Source: Amoebophrya sp. A120 (taxonomy: Eukaryota > Sar > Dinophyceae > Syndiniales > Amoebophryaceae). From it: DNA of 64,000 bases. Below, piece after piece: positions 23,901-35,400 of the stretch. The stretch's first letter is position 1; every line of letters starts with the position of its first letter. The stretch spans positions 1,497,824-1,561,823 of the forward strand of contig CAJINV010000016.1 of the NCBI GenBank assembly GCA_905178155.1, in the 5' to 3' direction. A program made the translations under genes and the position numbers. The notes below the pieces were generated by a model. It saw nothing but the letters and a program-made list of their open reading frames with translations. It made no database searches and was not told the DNA's origin.

Positions 23901-25428
23901 TTCGGCGTTTTGTCGTACAGGTCGGTTAAGTCAATGTTGTTCATCTCGTTGGTGAATTCCGTGAACGCTTTGTTTTGCAGCCAGTTTTTCGGGTAAATCT
24001 CCTCCAACAGCTCCATTGCGATCATCGCGTTTGACCAGTTTTTTTTCTCATTGGGAGAAGTTGTTTTATTACCAGGTGACCTTTGGTTCTGGTACGCTTG
24101 GCTTGACGTTGCTGCAGTTCCGCCAGCCACCAACATCTGCTGCGCCATCAAACTCCTGGCCGGGGCGGTTTGGTTCAAAACCGATTTCGGATCGTAATTT
24201 TCGCCCTGGGTATGCATACTGGACACCGTCTGCGGACCGGAATCTAGGTTGTCGCTTGTTGCAAAGCTGGTGGAGATTCGCAGTTGCTGTTCCCGCGGCC
24301 GGACGGTAGAGCTGCTCGAAGGACCTCTTGCCGGCGGCGAAAGGCGGCTTGCAGGCTTCGGAGAGCGGGAGGAAGAGGAGGGTGTGGGCTTGTTTATCGC
24401 ATGCTGTTGTAGTTGCTGTGCAGCTCCTGTGCGTGAGGTGGGTGATCGCACACCTGAAGAAGGCGAGACTACTTTCACGCTAGAAACTGCTCCGGATGAA
24501 CTCCCACTTCCTCCCTTCGCAGTTCCTGCCCCGTTGAAGCTCGTGGAGCTACTCGTCCCTGGGACTGTCAGCGACAAATCCAAGTTTGCCATCGTTTGTC
24601 CGGCGGCGGCCGGTGCGGTTAATGGCATGGCGACGTTGGAGTCTAGTAAGCCGGATTTTCCATGATTCGGCGTACTCCCGGAGGATTTGCTCGGGGACGA
24701 GGGGACGGACGCGGTTCGAAGAGGTTCCGTACCTTCGTCTGCATCGTGGAAAGAGGACGAGCTGCCCGAGTGACTGCTTTGGGGAGCTGAGGGTGAGTTT
24801 GTTTGAAACCGAATTTAAAATCAACCCTTTGCTCGCTCCGAATTTGAAATCAAGAACGTACTTGCTCACTATAATGGCTGTACGTTTCCACGCTCTCGAA
24901 CTGAAACTGTGCACAGCAACAACAGGTGATCGCAGCTGTGTATATTAACACCAATAGCACTACACTTGAAATTGAATGCAGGATTAAAGATCATCAATTA
25001 CAGGCCAATTTTGTCGTCGCCCCCGCCGGCGCAGGAGCGCCAGTTCTCGTCTGCGTCCCTAGTGCCGCAGAACCTGTCCCATCTTCTCCCTGCTGTATCA
25101 CGTTCACATCCATCCCCTGCTGACCCTCGGGCCGCACGCCGAACAACATCCCCACGGTGGAAGAAAAGAACGTGCCCAGAACCCCGCTGCCCGCACTTTG
25201 ACTTTGCGAGGAGGGAGACTCATCGCCGCCCACCGTCGCAGGGGCGGAGTAGACGGAGACGGAACCGGAGTGCTGCCCGTCGTCCTCGTCATCGAGGGCG
25301 AGTTCGATGGGGTCATTGCGGTTGCGGGAGTCGCTGCCGGAAGCTGTTGGCCCCGTTTCCACCCGGAGGTTGCTGGGACGGCGGCTGGAGGAGGCGGTGG
25401 ATTGCTGGGTAGTAGAATTGTCCTGCAT
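20943..25428 (-). CDS. GY/Q/S-rich protein of unknown function
   Basis: The exons are 25428-25002, 24786-23783, 23669-23565, 23418-22443 and 22291-20943, all joined by GT-AG introns; they total 3,861 nt or 1,286 residues. The start is ATG 25428 and the stop TGA 20943. Conserved-looking islands are few: a helical block at about residues 375-465 (NWSNAMIAMELLEEIYPKNW, then EFREAVIKTMIQNRFG), a short block RTVLCLDKLIPDTRPQYG, and a strongly basic tract (KKRKRKRKRRSRKK) that could be nuclear localisation. The last 350 residues are Gly/Tyr/Ser/Gln repeats (YGGG, GYNN), typical of RNA-binding or condensate-forming proteins. I do not recognise the family. No perfect introner is present, but the last intron has inverted repeats. 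Confidence 0.7.
22292..22442. other. GT-AG intron with inner inverted repeats
   Basis: This 151-bp intron is bounded by GTGTAG and TTGATAG. It carries inverted arms GTTAACGTTAACGG and CCGTTAACGTAAAC near its ends and the internal words TTTGTCATGC and TATC. It looks like an introner that now uses canonical splice sites. Confidence 0.6.
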
Positions 25429-26159
25429 TTTGGATTTTTTGAACGTAGAGACAAACCTTTTTGCTCACTCTAGTTCATCTTGCACACTTCCGAAAACGGT
25501 CTGAGTCAAGGATGCCGCCCGTCCCCGTTGCATGACAGCATCTGCAGCACAGATCATCTTGATGCAATATATCTATATGCGAGTATGTAGATATATTTCA
25601 TCACTCAATGTACATTGTACTAGCTAGCAGAGCTTGTTGAGGCTGTGGCAGCCACTCCCTTGAAAAGAGCCTGAGAGTAAAAGTAATGAGCAACGCCAGC
25701 GCTTACAAGAACTTCATGGAGGCTTAGTAATCGCAGCTCCTGCTAGCTGCTCCGAACTACATTTGAGTTCACTCACTGGACGGCACAACCAAACACGCTC
25801 GACAAGTTGACGCTCAAAGGCGTACGCGGATGAACAAGAAATTTGGTCCGTCTGCGATTACGCGGACGCACGGTCGAACAGGAAGAAACGCATGGAAGGC
25901 GAAGCAAGGGCGGGGAACAGCCGTTGGCGCACTCAACTCCCCACAAAATCCTCCGAAGAAGAACGCGCGCAAAATGTCAATCACGCCAAACCGTCAACAG
26001 ATAACAGAGCGACGCGCTACTGCCGGACGAGAGATATCTTGCCGACTGATCTTCCCTGTCATGGTCAACATCCGCAGCGCCAGCGAAAAACCCGCCGCGC
26101 GAACCAACTGACCCTCATTCCGCCGAGCCGGAAAAACAAAACAGACACAGCCCAATAAT
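25429..26159. other. Intergenic, nothing recognised
   Basis: This is 5' flank of the GY-rich gene. Short ORFs at 25830-26158 are unsupported. No introner or clear repeat was seen. Confidence 0.45.
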
Positions 26160-26960
26160 CATTTAAGCGGGGCAGCTGCCGCTATGGGTCGGTGAACGGC
26201 GCAAGGCCGGGGGCGAATGGCTGGGCGCAAAGGCTGGGCGGGCCGCGCCGCCAAGCGCCCCCACGCACCTCCACCAAACGCCGCGGCAACACCGGCGGCA
26301 GGAACGGGGCCAACGGGAGGAGGCGCGCGGCCAGCAGGGAGGCTGGGAGACACGCGGCCAGAAGGCAGCGCCAAAGCAAGGAAGCCGCCCCACGAATTGG
26401 CCTGGCCACGGGGGCCCCGGCGGGTTGCGGGGTCCAGGAAGACACACAAAACCGGCGGCATTCTGCTGCGTCTCTTCGCCGGCCGGCCCCAGGAGTTCGT
26501 CTCGACAAGAAATCTGCACTGGGGCCGTCGGTCTCGCTTTTCATTGGGGCCGTCGGTCTCGCTGCCGCCGCGCGAGCGGGTTGATGTGCGTCGTCAGTCC
26601 GTCGCGCTCGCGTTGCGCCGAAGGCCTCGCTCGACCCTCCACATCTGGACGCGCGCCCCGCGAAGTCCACAGGCTACACAGGGCAAGCACTGCTAGCAAG
26701 CCGCCCCGCGTCGCAACCTCGACGTGATTCTTCGTTGTCGCCATCTACTTTGGCATTTGTTAAGTCTTCCACTTCGCTCTGAAAACACAAAAGCGGCAAG
26801 AAGAACGCACGCTGCTCATTGACATATTTATAGAAAGAACGAAAACATATTCTCCGCCTCTCCACCTCATGATGCCTTCACTTTCCTTTCGTTATCGTCG
26901 TCACCACACGCTCGACGCTGTCGCGCTTGTCCCTCACTGAAGATGCGTGGTGGGGCGCTT
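26160..26960. repeat. GC-rich noncoding element
   Basis: This very GC-rich block has overlapping open frames on both strands and no recognisable protein. It contains an 18-bp direct repeat (GGGGCCGTCGGTCTCGCT at 26521 and 26546). Its AT-richer tail (GTCTTCCACTTCGCTCTGA near 26767) matches the tail of the block at 27180-28320 with a few changes, so the two are probably copies of one element family. Confidence 0.55.
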
Positions 26961-27179
26961 AAGCGTTAACGCATTACTATTACACTCGTTCCCTCTTTTT
27001 GCTACACATGTTACTTAGCTTCATCGCAGTAAAGCGTCTCGCCCCACTTTCATGGGAGCCAACATCTACAAAACCCAAAACACCAAAGCAATGCGCTAAC
27101 AGTATACAGGACCCATTTTTCTTTTTCATGGTTGCCACACATCAAAATATCAACTTTCATCATCTCGTCTGCAGGTGGC

Positions 27180-28320
27180 CGAGCTTCTGAAATGTTGTTC
27201 GCAACACCAGCAACGCGCCAGAGCATTATGTCTATGGCTATCAACCTCATCAAAATCAGCCTCGCTCCCGGCGGGACGCCTCCTGTTGCGCGCCGAGGCC
27301 CCGCGCTCTCGTGGGTGTATCGGAAGTGCCGGGCGGGCCCCCAGCAGGCAGGCCACCCCACGCCCACTTGATAGATTCCACCCGGGGCGCGGGCGCGTCC
27401 CGCGGGGAAGGCACCACGCGGGAGGCGCGGGCGCAGGCTGGCGCCCGGCAGGCCCGCAAGCGGCGCCAAGCCTGCTCCGTCCCTTGGCATGCCGGGCCAA
27501 TGCCTCAGGGGCCCGCTCAACGCCCGGGAGATTTTCGCGATCCTCTGGGAACTCAGCGCCATGCTTTGCGAGACCGAAGGACATTCCTTCTTGCACGACT
27601 GTGACAAAGTGACTTTTTGGCACAGGGGCCACAAAGCTGGCCAAGCCAGAGACCCCGCGGCGGCCCCGCGGTGAGACAGAAACTAACGGCGCAGGCGGCC
27701 GGCCCACGCACGGAAGACAGGCCGGGCGTTCTCGCCTGGCGCTGTCATCACCGAGAGCTCGCGCCGTGCGGGCGCGGGGCTGCAGGAAAAGACGGCCGCG
27801 CCGCCGCCACCCATGCAGCTGGCGCGCGAGGCTTGTCGGGCTTTGATCTTGCATACCTGGCGCGGCCAACCTCGCAGCCGCCGCCGCCCCCACTTCCTCT
27901 ACCTTTTTAATAAGGTCAAAGCGAGCGCCGGCGTTTCAGCGGGGCAACAAGAGAGGGCAATCTACACCAAAGGCCGCCGCGGGTTAGTAGCGTGGGGCTC
28001 CCATTGCCAAAATCCTGCGGGGCGCTGCCAAAAACACACTGTCGCATAAACCATGCGACGAGGAGGCCACTTTCCCACCTGAAGCCAATGCGGCCACGCC
28101 TCGCTCTATTTTCGGCCCGCCTTCATCTTTTGCGCCATCTGTTACGTCTTCCATTTCGCTCTGATTCTGAAAACAGGAACGGCAGAAGCAACAACTATTA
28201 CGCGCCTCGCCATGGAAATGAGTCCTCTCGATCTGAATCTGATGCTTTCCTGTACCCGCTGACTTGACTTCAACTTCGGCATCACTCGCTCGATTTACGG
28301 TGTGCACTTACACACTCAAT
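27180..28320. repeat. GC-rich noncoding element
   Basis: This second GC-rich block has the tail GTCTTCCATTTCGCTCTGA near 28146, which matches the tail of the 26160-26960 block. Long ORFs on both strands reflect composition and lack protein-like features. It resembles the 18.4-20.7 kb elements in GC content and layout, but I could not show homology by eye. Confidence 0.5.
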
Positions 28321-29465
28321 GACAAATGCGGCACGCTCGTCGTCCTCTCTTGCAGCTAAACCTGATCGCTGCTTCTTAGCTCTTCCAAGGAGCCGCGTCC
28401 TTCCGTCAATTATCCGAACCCAGCACACCTCCAAAACCCATGAGCCCGGGGCGGTGCGGCAAAGCTGTGTAGTAACAGCATTTAAGTAGTGCTCACGTAC
28501 CTATCACAACAACTTTGTCAATACTTATCTTATATTGTACAGTTTAGCTTTACTCTTTTTACTTATTCTTTATTCATCTTGTTGTTGTTCAGTGCTTCCA
28601 ACAATAATACGTGGCGCTACAGTGGTCTTCTGGTTTCAACTTCTTTTTACTTCGCGCACAGAAACATTTTTGCAAGAAGTTCGCGTCACGTGGTGCCGCG
28701 AACTGCTTCATCTTGCAATTGGCAGCTGTCGCTGGCCATTCATAACAAGCTGCACGAACATAGACGGAATAACGTCCACAAAAATCATTTGAGCTGGTTT
28801 TAGGGAAACAACTACAGAGAAACAAAAGCTCAATCACCTCCATGAGGTGGCTTTGCGTCTACAGAATAAGAAAGCCGAAGCGTAGGTAGTAGTAGATTCT
28901 TCGAATGTGGAACTTTTCGTTTTTAGTGTAAGTTTTTTGCTGCGCGTAGCAACTTGAATCTGTTGTAGCATCAGATTGAGCTACTGCTATTATCATTGTA
29001 CAGTGTGTTTGTTGCATCTGTTTGTATAATCGGTAAAATGCTGTCATTGTTGAGGAAGACGAAGATTTATTGAGGTACTAGAATTACTTTTGGTACAGTT
29101 AGGTGGGAATATTTCTCATTTTTTCTAGGGTAGACTTTTTCTGTTAAACTGTGAAACAAAAGCGATCAAAACTTCATTTGTACAAAACTTAATTCCGGTC
29201 GTGCACGTGCTCGTGCTACAACTGCTGTCGCATCAAACTGCATTGAACATAGATACAGGTACTTAGATACTGAATCCGCAACTATACTTCTACTTTCATT
29301 TTATTCGATTTTGTCGTCGTTAGCAAGAAACATGAGAACCTTTTGGAAATTCCTCGTAGGAATTTTTGTTGTTAGCAAGAAACTTCAAAATCTCAAGAAC
29401 GCACTTCTTCAAGACTCAAATTGAGTTTGTCATGTAATCCTTCTGCTCCCCCTCTAATAACTTCT
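28321..29465. other. AT-rich 3' spacer of the giant gene
   Basis: This spacer of about 1.1 kb lies downstream of the stop at 29466. It is AT-rich, with no ORF, introner or repeat that I can support. Confidence 0.5.
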
Positions 29466-32400
29466 TCACCGGAACAACCTTCCGAAGAACCCCTTCTGTT
29501 GCTCCCCGCCAGCAGTGCCACCAATCACCTTTTTCTTCCACTCCTCCCCGGTCAAAGCCCCGCCGCTAAAGGTTTCCGCGATCAGATTTGATTTTCTCTC
29601 GTGAAACCCGGGCGCTTCCTCCATCTTCTCCCAGGGCTGCAGTTTGTCCAAAATCACCCGGACCTCGTTCAAAGCCTCCGCCGATTCGGTGAAATCGAAA
29701 AAGCCTCTGTGGTAGTGAAACAACCCGCCGTGGATTTCTAGCTTCTTCAAATCGTTGACATCCTTCACGTCCGCCAACGCCATGACGTAAACGGGCGGAA
29801 GTGGTGCGGGTTGTTGTGCGTGTTGGCGTGGGCCTGGGGGTGGCGGAGGGAGGTTTTGCGGGGGGAAGTTGTTTATTCCTGGTGGTGGGGGCGGCATCAT
29901 GCCGGGTTGTGATGGTGCGAAGCCTGGTGGCGCTTGTCCTGGCGGCATCGTTCCAAAAGGAACTGCTTGTTCCTGCACAAAACTGTTCCCCTGCTGGTGC
30001 AAAATTACAATGCCCCCGCGGGTCTGCTCTATTCTGGACGCCTGTGCGAAGAGTTGCTGTTCATTGGAAGAAGTGGCAGCTTCCGGATTTTGTGATGAGT
30101 GTGATGAAAATTCTCCTGAGTATACCGCTGCTGATGGCTCCTGCACGAAGGATGACGCGCCGGCAGCAGCATTTTCATCCACCTTCCGCTTACCGTTTTC
30201 TTTCAAAACCTTGGACATTACTCTACCCGCAAAACTCGCTCCGCCGTCACTGGATGCACTACTAGAATCCAAGTTTTGGTCAAGGGGATCGCCGTCTGCT
30301 TTCGAAGAGTGTGATTCGCCGTCTTCAGTTAATGTGAAGAAAGCGTTATTTTCCTGATCGCTGTTGTTCTGCTCCTCTTCTAGATCTTCGACGAGCACTT
30401 TTCGCTTTTCACCAGCATCAACTACATCAGCTGCGTCTCCACCGGCTTCTACTATCAAGGTCGATTTTTGTGTCGCTTCTCTTCTAATCCCTTCTACCTC
30501 CGCTAAGAACGACGCTGAACTGGAATACTGCTGCGGTTGCTGCTGCTGCGGTGCCACCATTTGCTGCGGAGCTACCGCAACACCTGCCTGCGCTCCCGGG
30601 AGTTGTTGTCCCCCAAAAGCAGATGTCGCCACCTGCGACGGCCCGGCGAACTGCGTCGCTTGGTATTGCTGTTGCTGTTGCGCAGCGGCGATGGCTTGTT
30701 GCTGTTCCTGCTCTCTCGTAAATTTCCCAACTTCCTCGTCATCTGCGTCCTCCTGCGCCTCGCCGGTCGTTCTCTTAACCCCCGCTCGCTTTTTCGGCCG
30801 GGGAAGAAACCGGTATTCGTTGTTCGCCGGGTAGAATCCCTGCGCCTCGTTTTCCGCGTCGGCGACGGAGTTGATGTTGATCGCGAAATCATCATCGTCC
30901 TGACCCTCCAGCGTGTCCACACTGGCTTTCGGGCGGACGTCGATCTTCGGCCCGCCCCCCGGCTTCCCGGAGGGGAAGCCCGGATCAAATGTGGTCGCCA
31001 GAGGTCGGTCCACCGTGACTTTCGTGTTGTAGCCCTGGGACTTCAAAATGTCCTCCGGGGTCATTGCCTGACCGGAGGGGGACGCGAGAACCTGCTTCTT
31101 GATCAACAGGTGCGACTGTCCCAACGCGACCCGCATCGCGAACCGATCTTCCTCCGTCCGGATTGTCGAGTGGTACTCCGTCGGCTATCCACTGTAAATT
31201 TCTCGTACACGTACGCCTACGCACCATATGCTGTTTCTGCATGACAAAACACACCTTCAATCCTAGTCAGCATGACAAGTGGGACCATGTTTGTCATGCA
31301 TTTTGTACGTATACGTGAAATTTGTGTTGCATATCGGCATGTAGTTCAGCATTTGGGAGTACTTCTCTTGCGCGATCAGCCGCATCCAGCCGCCCGCCCT
31401 CCGCACGCCCGCCTCGGTCAGATCCAAACCCGTCATCTCCGCCAAATGCTGCGTGTTCAAATCCGCCACCGTGTTCAAAACGTCGACGACAGTTCGGACG
31501 GGTGGTGGCATGGGAGGTGGAACTTGGTTTGTTCCGAACGGGCCCGGTGGGAGGTTAGAAGGGAAAGGTGGGCCACGCGGAGGACCTGTTCCTGGTGGAG
31601 GCATCATATTCCCTGGTGGAGGCATCATACCCGGTGGAGGCATCATACCCGGTGGCCCCATCATCCTGGGTGGTGGCGGCGGCGGACTCCCCGGCATCCG
31701 CAGCATCGGCATCCCGGGCGGCGGACCCGCAACGGGAGGTGCACTGACGCCTCGACCCTGACCGAATCCTCCTTCGACAAAAGACGCTGCTGCTGCCGCA
31801 GCGGAAGTAGATGTAGAATTTCCACTTGTCGTGGGACCGCCTAACTGCTCCGACTTGTTCTCGTCGCCGGCACCCCCACACCCAATACTCCCAAGCAATT
31901 TCCCGTCGCCACAGGATCCACCCGTTGAGTTCTTGGCTTTCGCATCTGCAGCTTCTTGGTCGCTCGACGCCTCCTGCTGCTCTGGTTTATTGTCTACAGC
32001 ATTTTTTGGTGTATTCGCAGCCGGGTTCTCGCCCTTCGCGATTTGCACTGCATCTTGTACCAGCTTCTCCCTCATTTCCGAAGACAGATTGGAAATCGTG
32101 TAGATCGGAGTTGGGGGTACTGCAAGTTGTTGCGTTCCGTCCGGTCCAAGTACCGCCTCCTCCACCTTCATGTGGCTTTGGTGGATCCCGGGCAGAGAGG
32201 AAGAAAACGGCGCAACGGCGTCGAAATCCTGAACACTGCTTCTTGCTGTCCTGCTTGCCTGCCTTAGCGAGTGGACCGCTTTCTCCTCGAGGGGAGGTTG
32301 TGCTGCGTCGTCGTTTTTTGCATCATCTGTAGCGACGGCGGGATGTTGCGCCGCCGTAGTTCCTCCACCTCGGCTGCAATCGCGGTCGTACTCGTCCCTC

Positions 32401-35400
32401 AAATGCTCCCTTACGTGGTCGTTCGCGCGCGCTGCCTGCAACAGGAGTCTTCTACAGCCCTCAGCGGTAGCGATTGTGCGTCTGTCGTCAGAGCTGCTGG
32501 TCGTCGTGAACCGTTTATGTTCGAGGAAAGAAGACTGCTGCGGTAGCGGTTCCACTTCTGCCACCTTTGTGCCATTAGCTCCACCTCCGCCTACGGCCGC
32601 GGTGTTTTTCGTTTGCGCACTGTTGTAGTTTCGCAACGCGAGCAAGTCCTGGTCCCCCAGCATGGACAGGAATTCCTCATCCAGCTTGCGTCGCGCTTGG
32701 AAGAGGGTCAACACCCCCCGCGTTTTCAGCATCGCGTCGGCTTTTTTCCGATAGTTATGAAATGCAAAAATGTCTGGGTCTGGAATTTGTGATGCAAGAA
32801 ACAGAAAGAGATATATAATGAGCACATTGTAATGCGCTGCCCAGCATGACAAGTTTTTCCGTGGTTCTGGGTTGCGTACTCCGCATGAGAACCTGCGTTT
32901 TTGCACAACAGGCAAGAGGGGCCCTTCCCGGCCGCGCAATACAGAGTTTAGAGTCATGCCAAATTAGCGTGACAAATCTCGCAACTTCCCAGACCCAGAC
33001 ATTTTTACATTTGATAATAGTCCCGCTTATTCAATTCTTCGCGGACCGTGGCCAAAGCGTCCTGTCTGATCTGATCACCGTTCGGCTGCATTTGGTTCGG
33101 ATTTGACATCATTCCGTTTGGAAGGGTCCGGCCATCTTCGTAATTATTGTTCCCTCCCCCGCAGCAGGAAGAACTGCTACTGCCGCGCGTCTGAGCACGC
33201 TGTGGCGGAAATAAAGTACCACGGCCGGCGTTCCCCATCCCGACCGCGGGGCCGAGTGGACCGCCTGGCGGTGAAGACGAGCTTCCCGGCGGAGGCGGAA
33301 CAGCACCAGGAGGACCTTGTTGTTGATTCGAAACCGGGACGAAAGCTACAGTTCGCCGGAGCTCCAAATCTTCCGCGTTTTCTACGAACCGATTCAGCGT
33401 TTTGCGGAATAACGGTTCCACCAAGTACTGCCCGCTCATCCGGAACCCGGTTTCCACCGAATTCCCCTCCAAGTACTGGTCATGCACCGCCGCGGTGGAC
33501 AAAATCGCTTGCTGCGGTGCGGTGGCTCCGCCGCCGTTGTAGTCGTAATCCTGATTCATCGCGAGTAACCGATTCGGGTTCAAATCCAGACTACCGTCAG
33601 CCGCTTTCGCCCGGAGCCACTTGGGGGGCGCGGTCGCGCCCTGCATGTGCAGCTTGCCCTTTTGAAACGTGGGGAAAAACCTCGCGCGATAGAAATACTT
33701 CTTCGCGGGGAGAAGGGTTGCGCGGGGAGGGGTTTGGGGTGGTGGGGGAGCAGAGCCCGGTGGCATTTGTGGTCCCGCCGTTGGTGGCATCGGCATTTGT
33801 CCCGGTGGTGGAGGCGGCATCATCCCGCCCATTCCAGGTACTCCTGCGGGAGGTGAACCACCAGTCATTCCGTCCTCCTCGATAAATTTGGTCGGAGAGT
33901 AGTCAAACACTAAACTCCCCGTCCAGTAGATCCCCAGCCGCTTCCGCCAATTCCCGTACCGCACCGCGTGCAATTTCGCTAAGTGTTCAAACGTCCGGAT
34001 CAAGCAACTGAGGCTGTACCGGTCTACCCACCCTAGAGTTTTATGCAATGCAAAAGCATCGCACTCGTATAAATGCATCACAAATTTCCTCAGCATGAGA
34101 AATAAAATTTGTAATGCGGATTTAGCTTAAGAACAAGATTTGTAATGCATGATTGCAATACGAGTACGATACTTTTGCACAGGATAAGTTTTCGACGCGT
34201 GCAACAGCGGCACGACGATTGTGACCGAGTAGTCCGGCTTCCGGTCCCAGTTCGCGAGCAATTCCCCGACAATCTTCGCCAAAACGTCATTGGACGCCGC
34301 GTGCGCCTTGTCCGGCCGTTCCAGCTCCGCGTCGAAGTGGGTCGTTTTTCCGAATAATTTGTCCACGTGGTGGCGCCACCAGTCATACCTGGCGGTAAAT
34401 TGCCGACACACCTCGTCGCTGTCTCGCGTCGGGGCCAGCATGCCCTCCATCATGTTTTTTTCGAACTGCCCGTTGTAGGGCAGAGACTCCTGCCACAACT
34501 CCTCCACCGTTTCCCTCCGGTAGGGCGCGGAGGAGAGAAACTCCTGCTCGATGTACAGAAACCGGGTGGAATGCGGCAGCGTCCAGTTCGCAAGACGCAG
34601 GGAATTCTGGGCGATGTGCAGGGGCATTTTCGGTGGGGAAAAGGTGGTCAACTGATTCGGCTCCTGCTGCAAAGGAGCACCAGAAGCTGCTGGTGCACCT
34701 GGCGGCAGCATGTCGTTTGTCATTTGCTGTGGTACGAAGCCAAGGGAGGTCGCCGGATCGTATTGTGCTACCGGAAGGACATTGCTGTTTGAGTTTGGCA
34801 CGAACTGCTGCTGCTGGCCTCTTTTCCTTTGCAGAAACGATTTTTTTTTCTCAGTCTGATGTTCCGATGGTTGTGTTTGTGATTGCTGAGCAGGGTGATG
34901 ATGATGATGATGATGATGATCTGCATGTTGGTCATAAAGACCTTCATGATGATGACCGAATTGACCATCATGCTCCTCCACGCTGTCGCCCTCAGATTCC
35001 ACGTCTGATGAAGTAGGTGCGCTTTGAAGATGATCTCTTTCCCACTGCCCCTCCTCGGATGATGAAGTCGCCGAGTAATGATCCTCGTCGTTAAAAGGCC
35101 GGATATCCGGCTGCAAGGGGCGCGCCCAATGCGGCACATCATCAATCGGAAGAGCAACATTGCCATGCTCATCTGTGTGGAGAGGTGGGAAAGGCGGCAA
35201 AGGCAGAGCGGGATCACCACGGTGATGATCGTGGTGTCCTGCGTCGTGGTGCGCGTAATCCCGGCTCTCGTCCGAGGACGGCAGAGGGAAGTCTTCACTG
35301 TCATCCAGTTCCAGCCTGTCGGAAGAACTCTGGTCGTACAACATCCAGGGACTATCGTAGTCATGGTTCGACGAACCTTCACGCTTCTCGTCCTCCGGCG

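Noticed and set aside
27150-27893. 247-residue minus-strand ORF in the GC-rich spacer
   Set aside because: Its composition mirrors the base bias and equally long ORFs lie in other frames.
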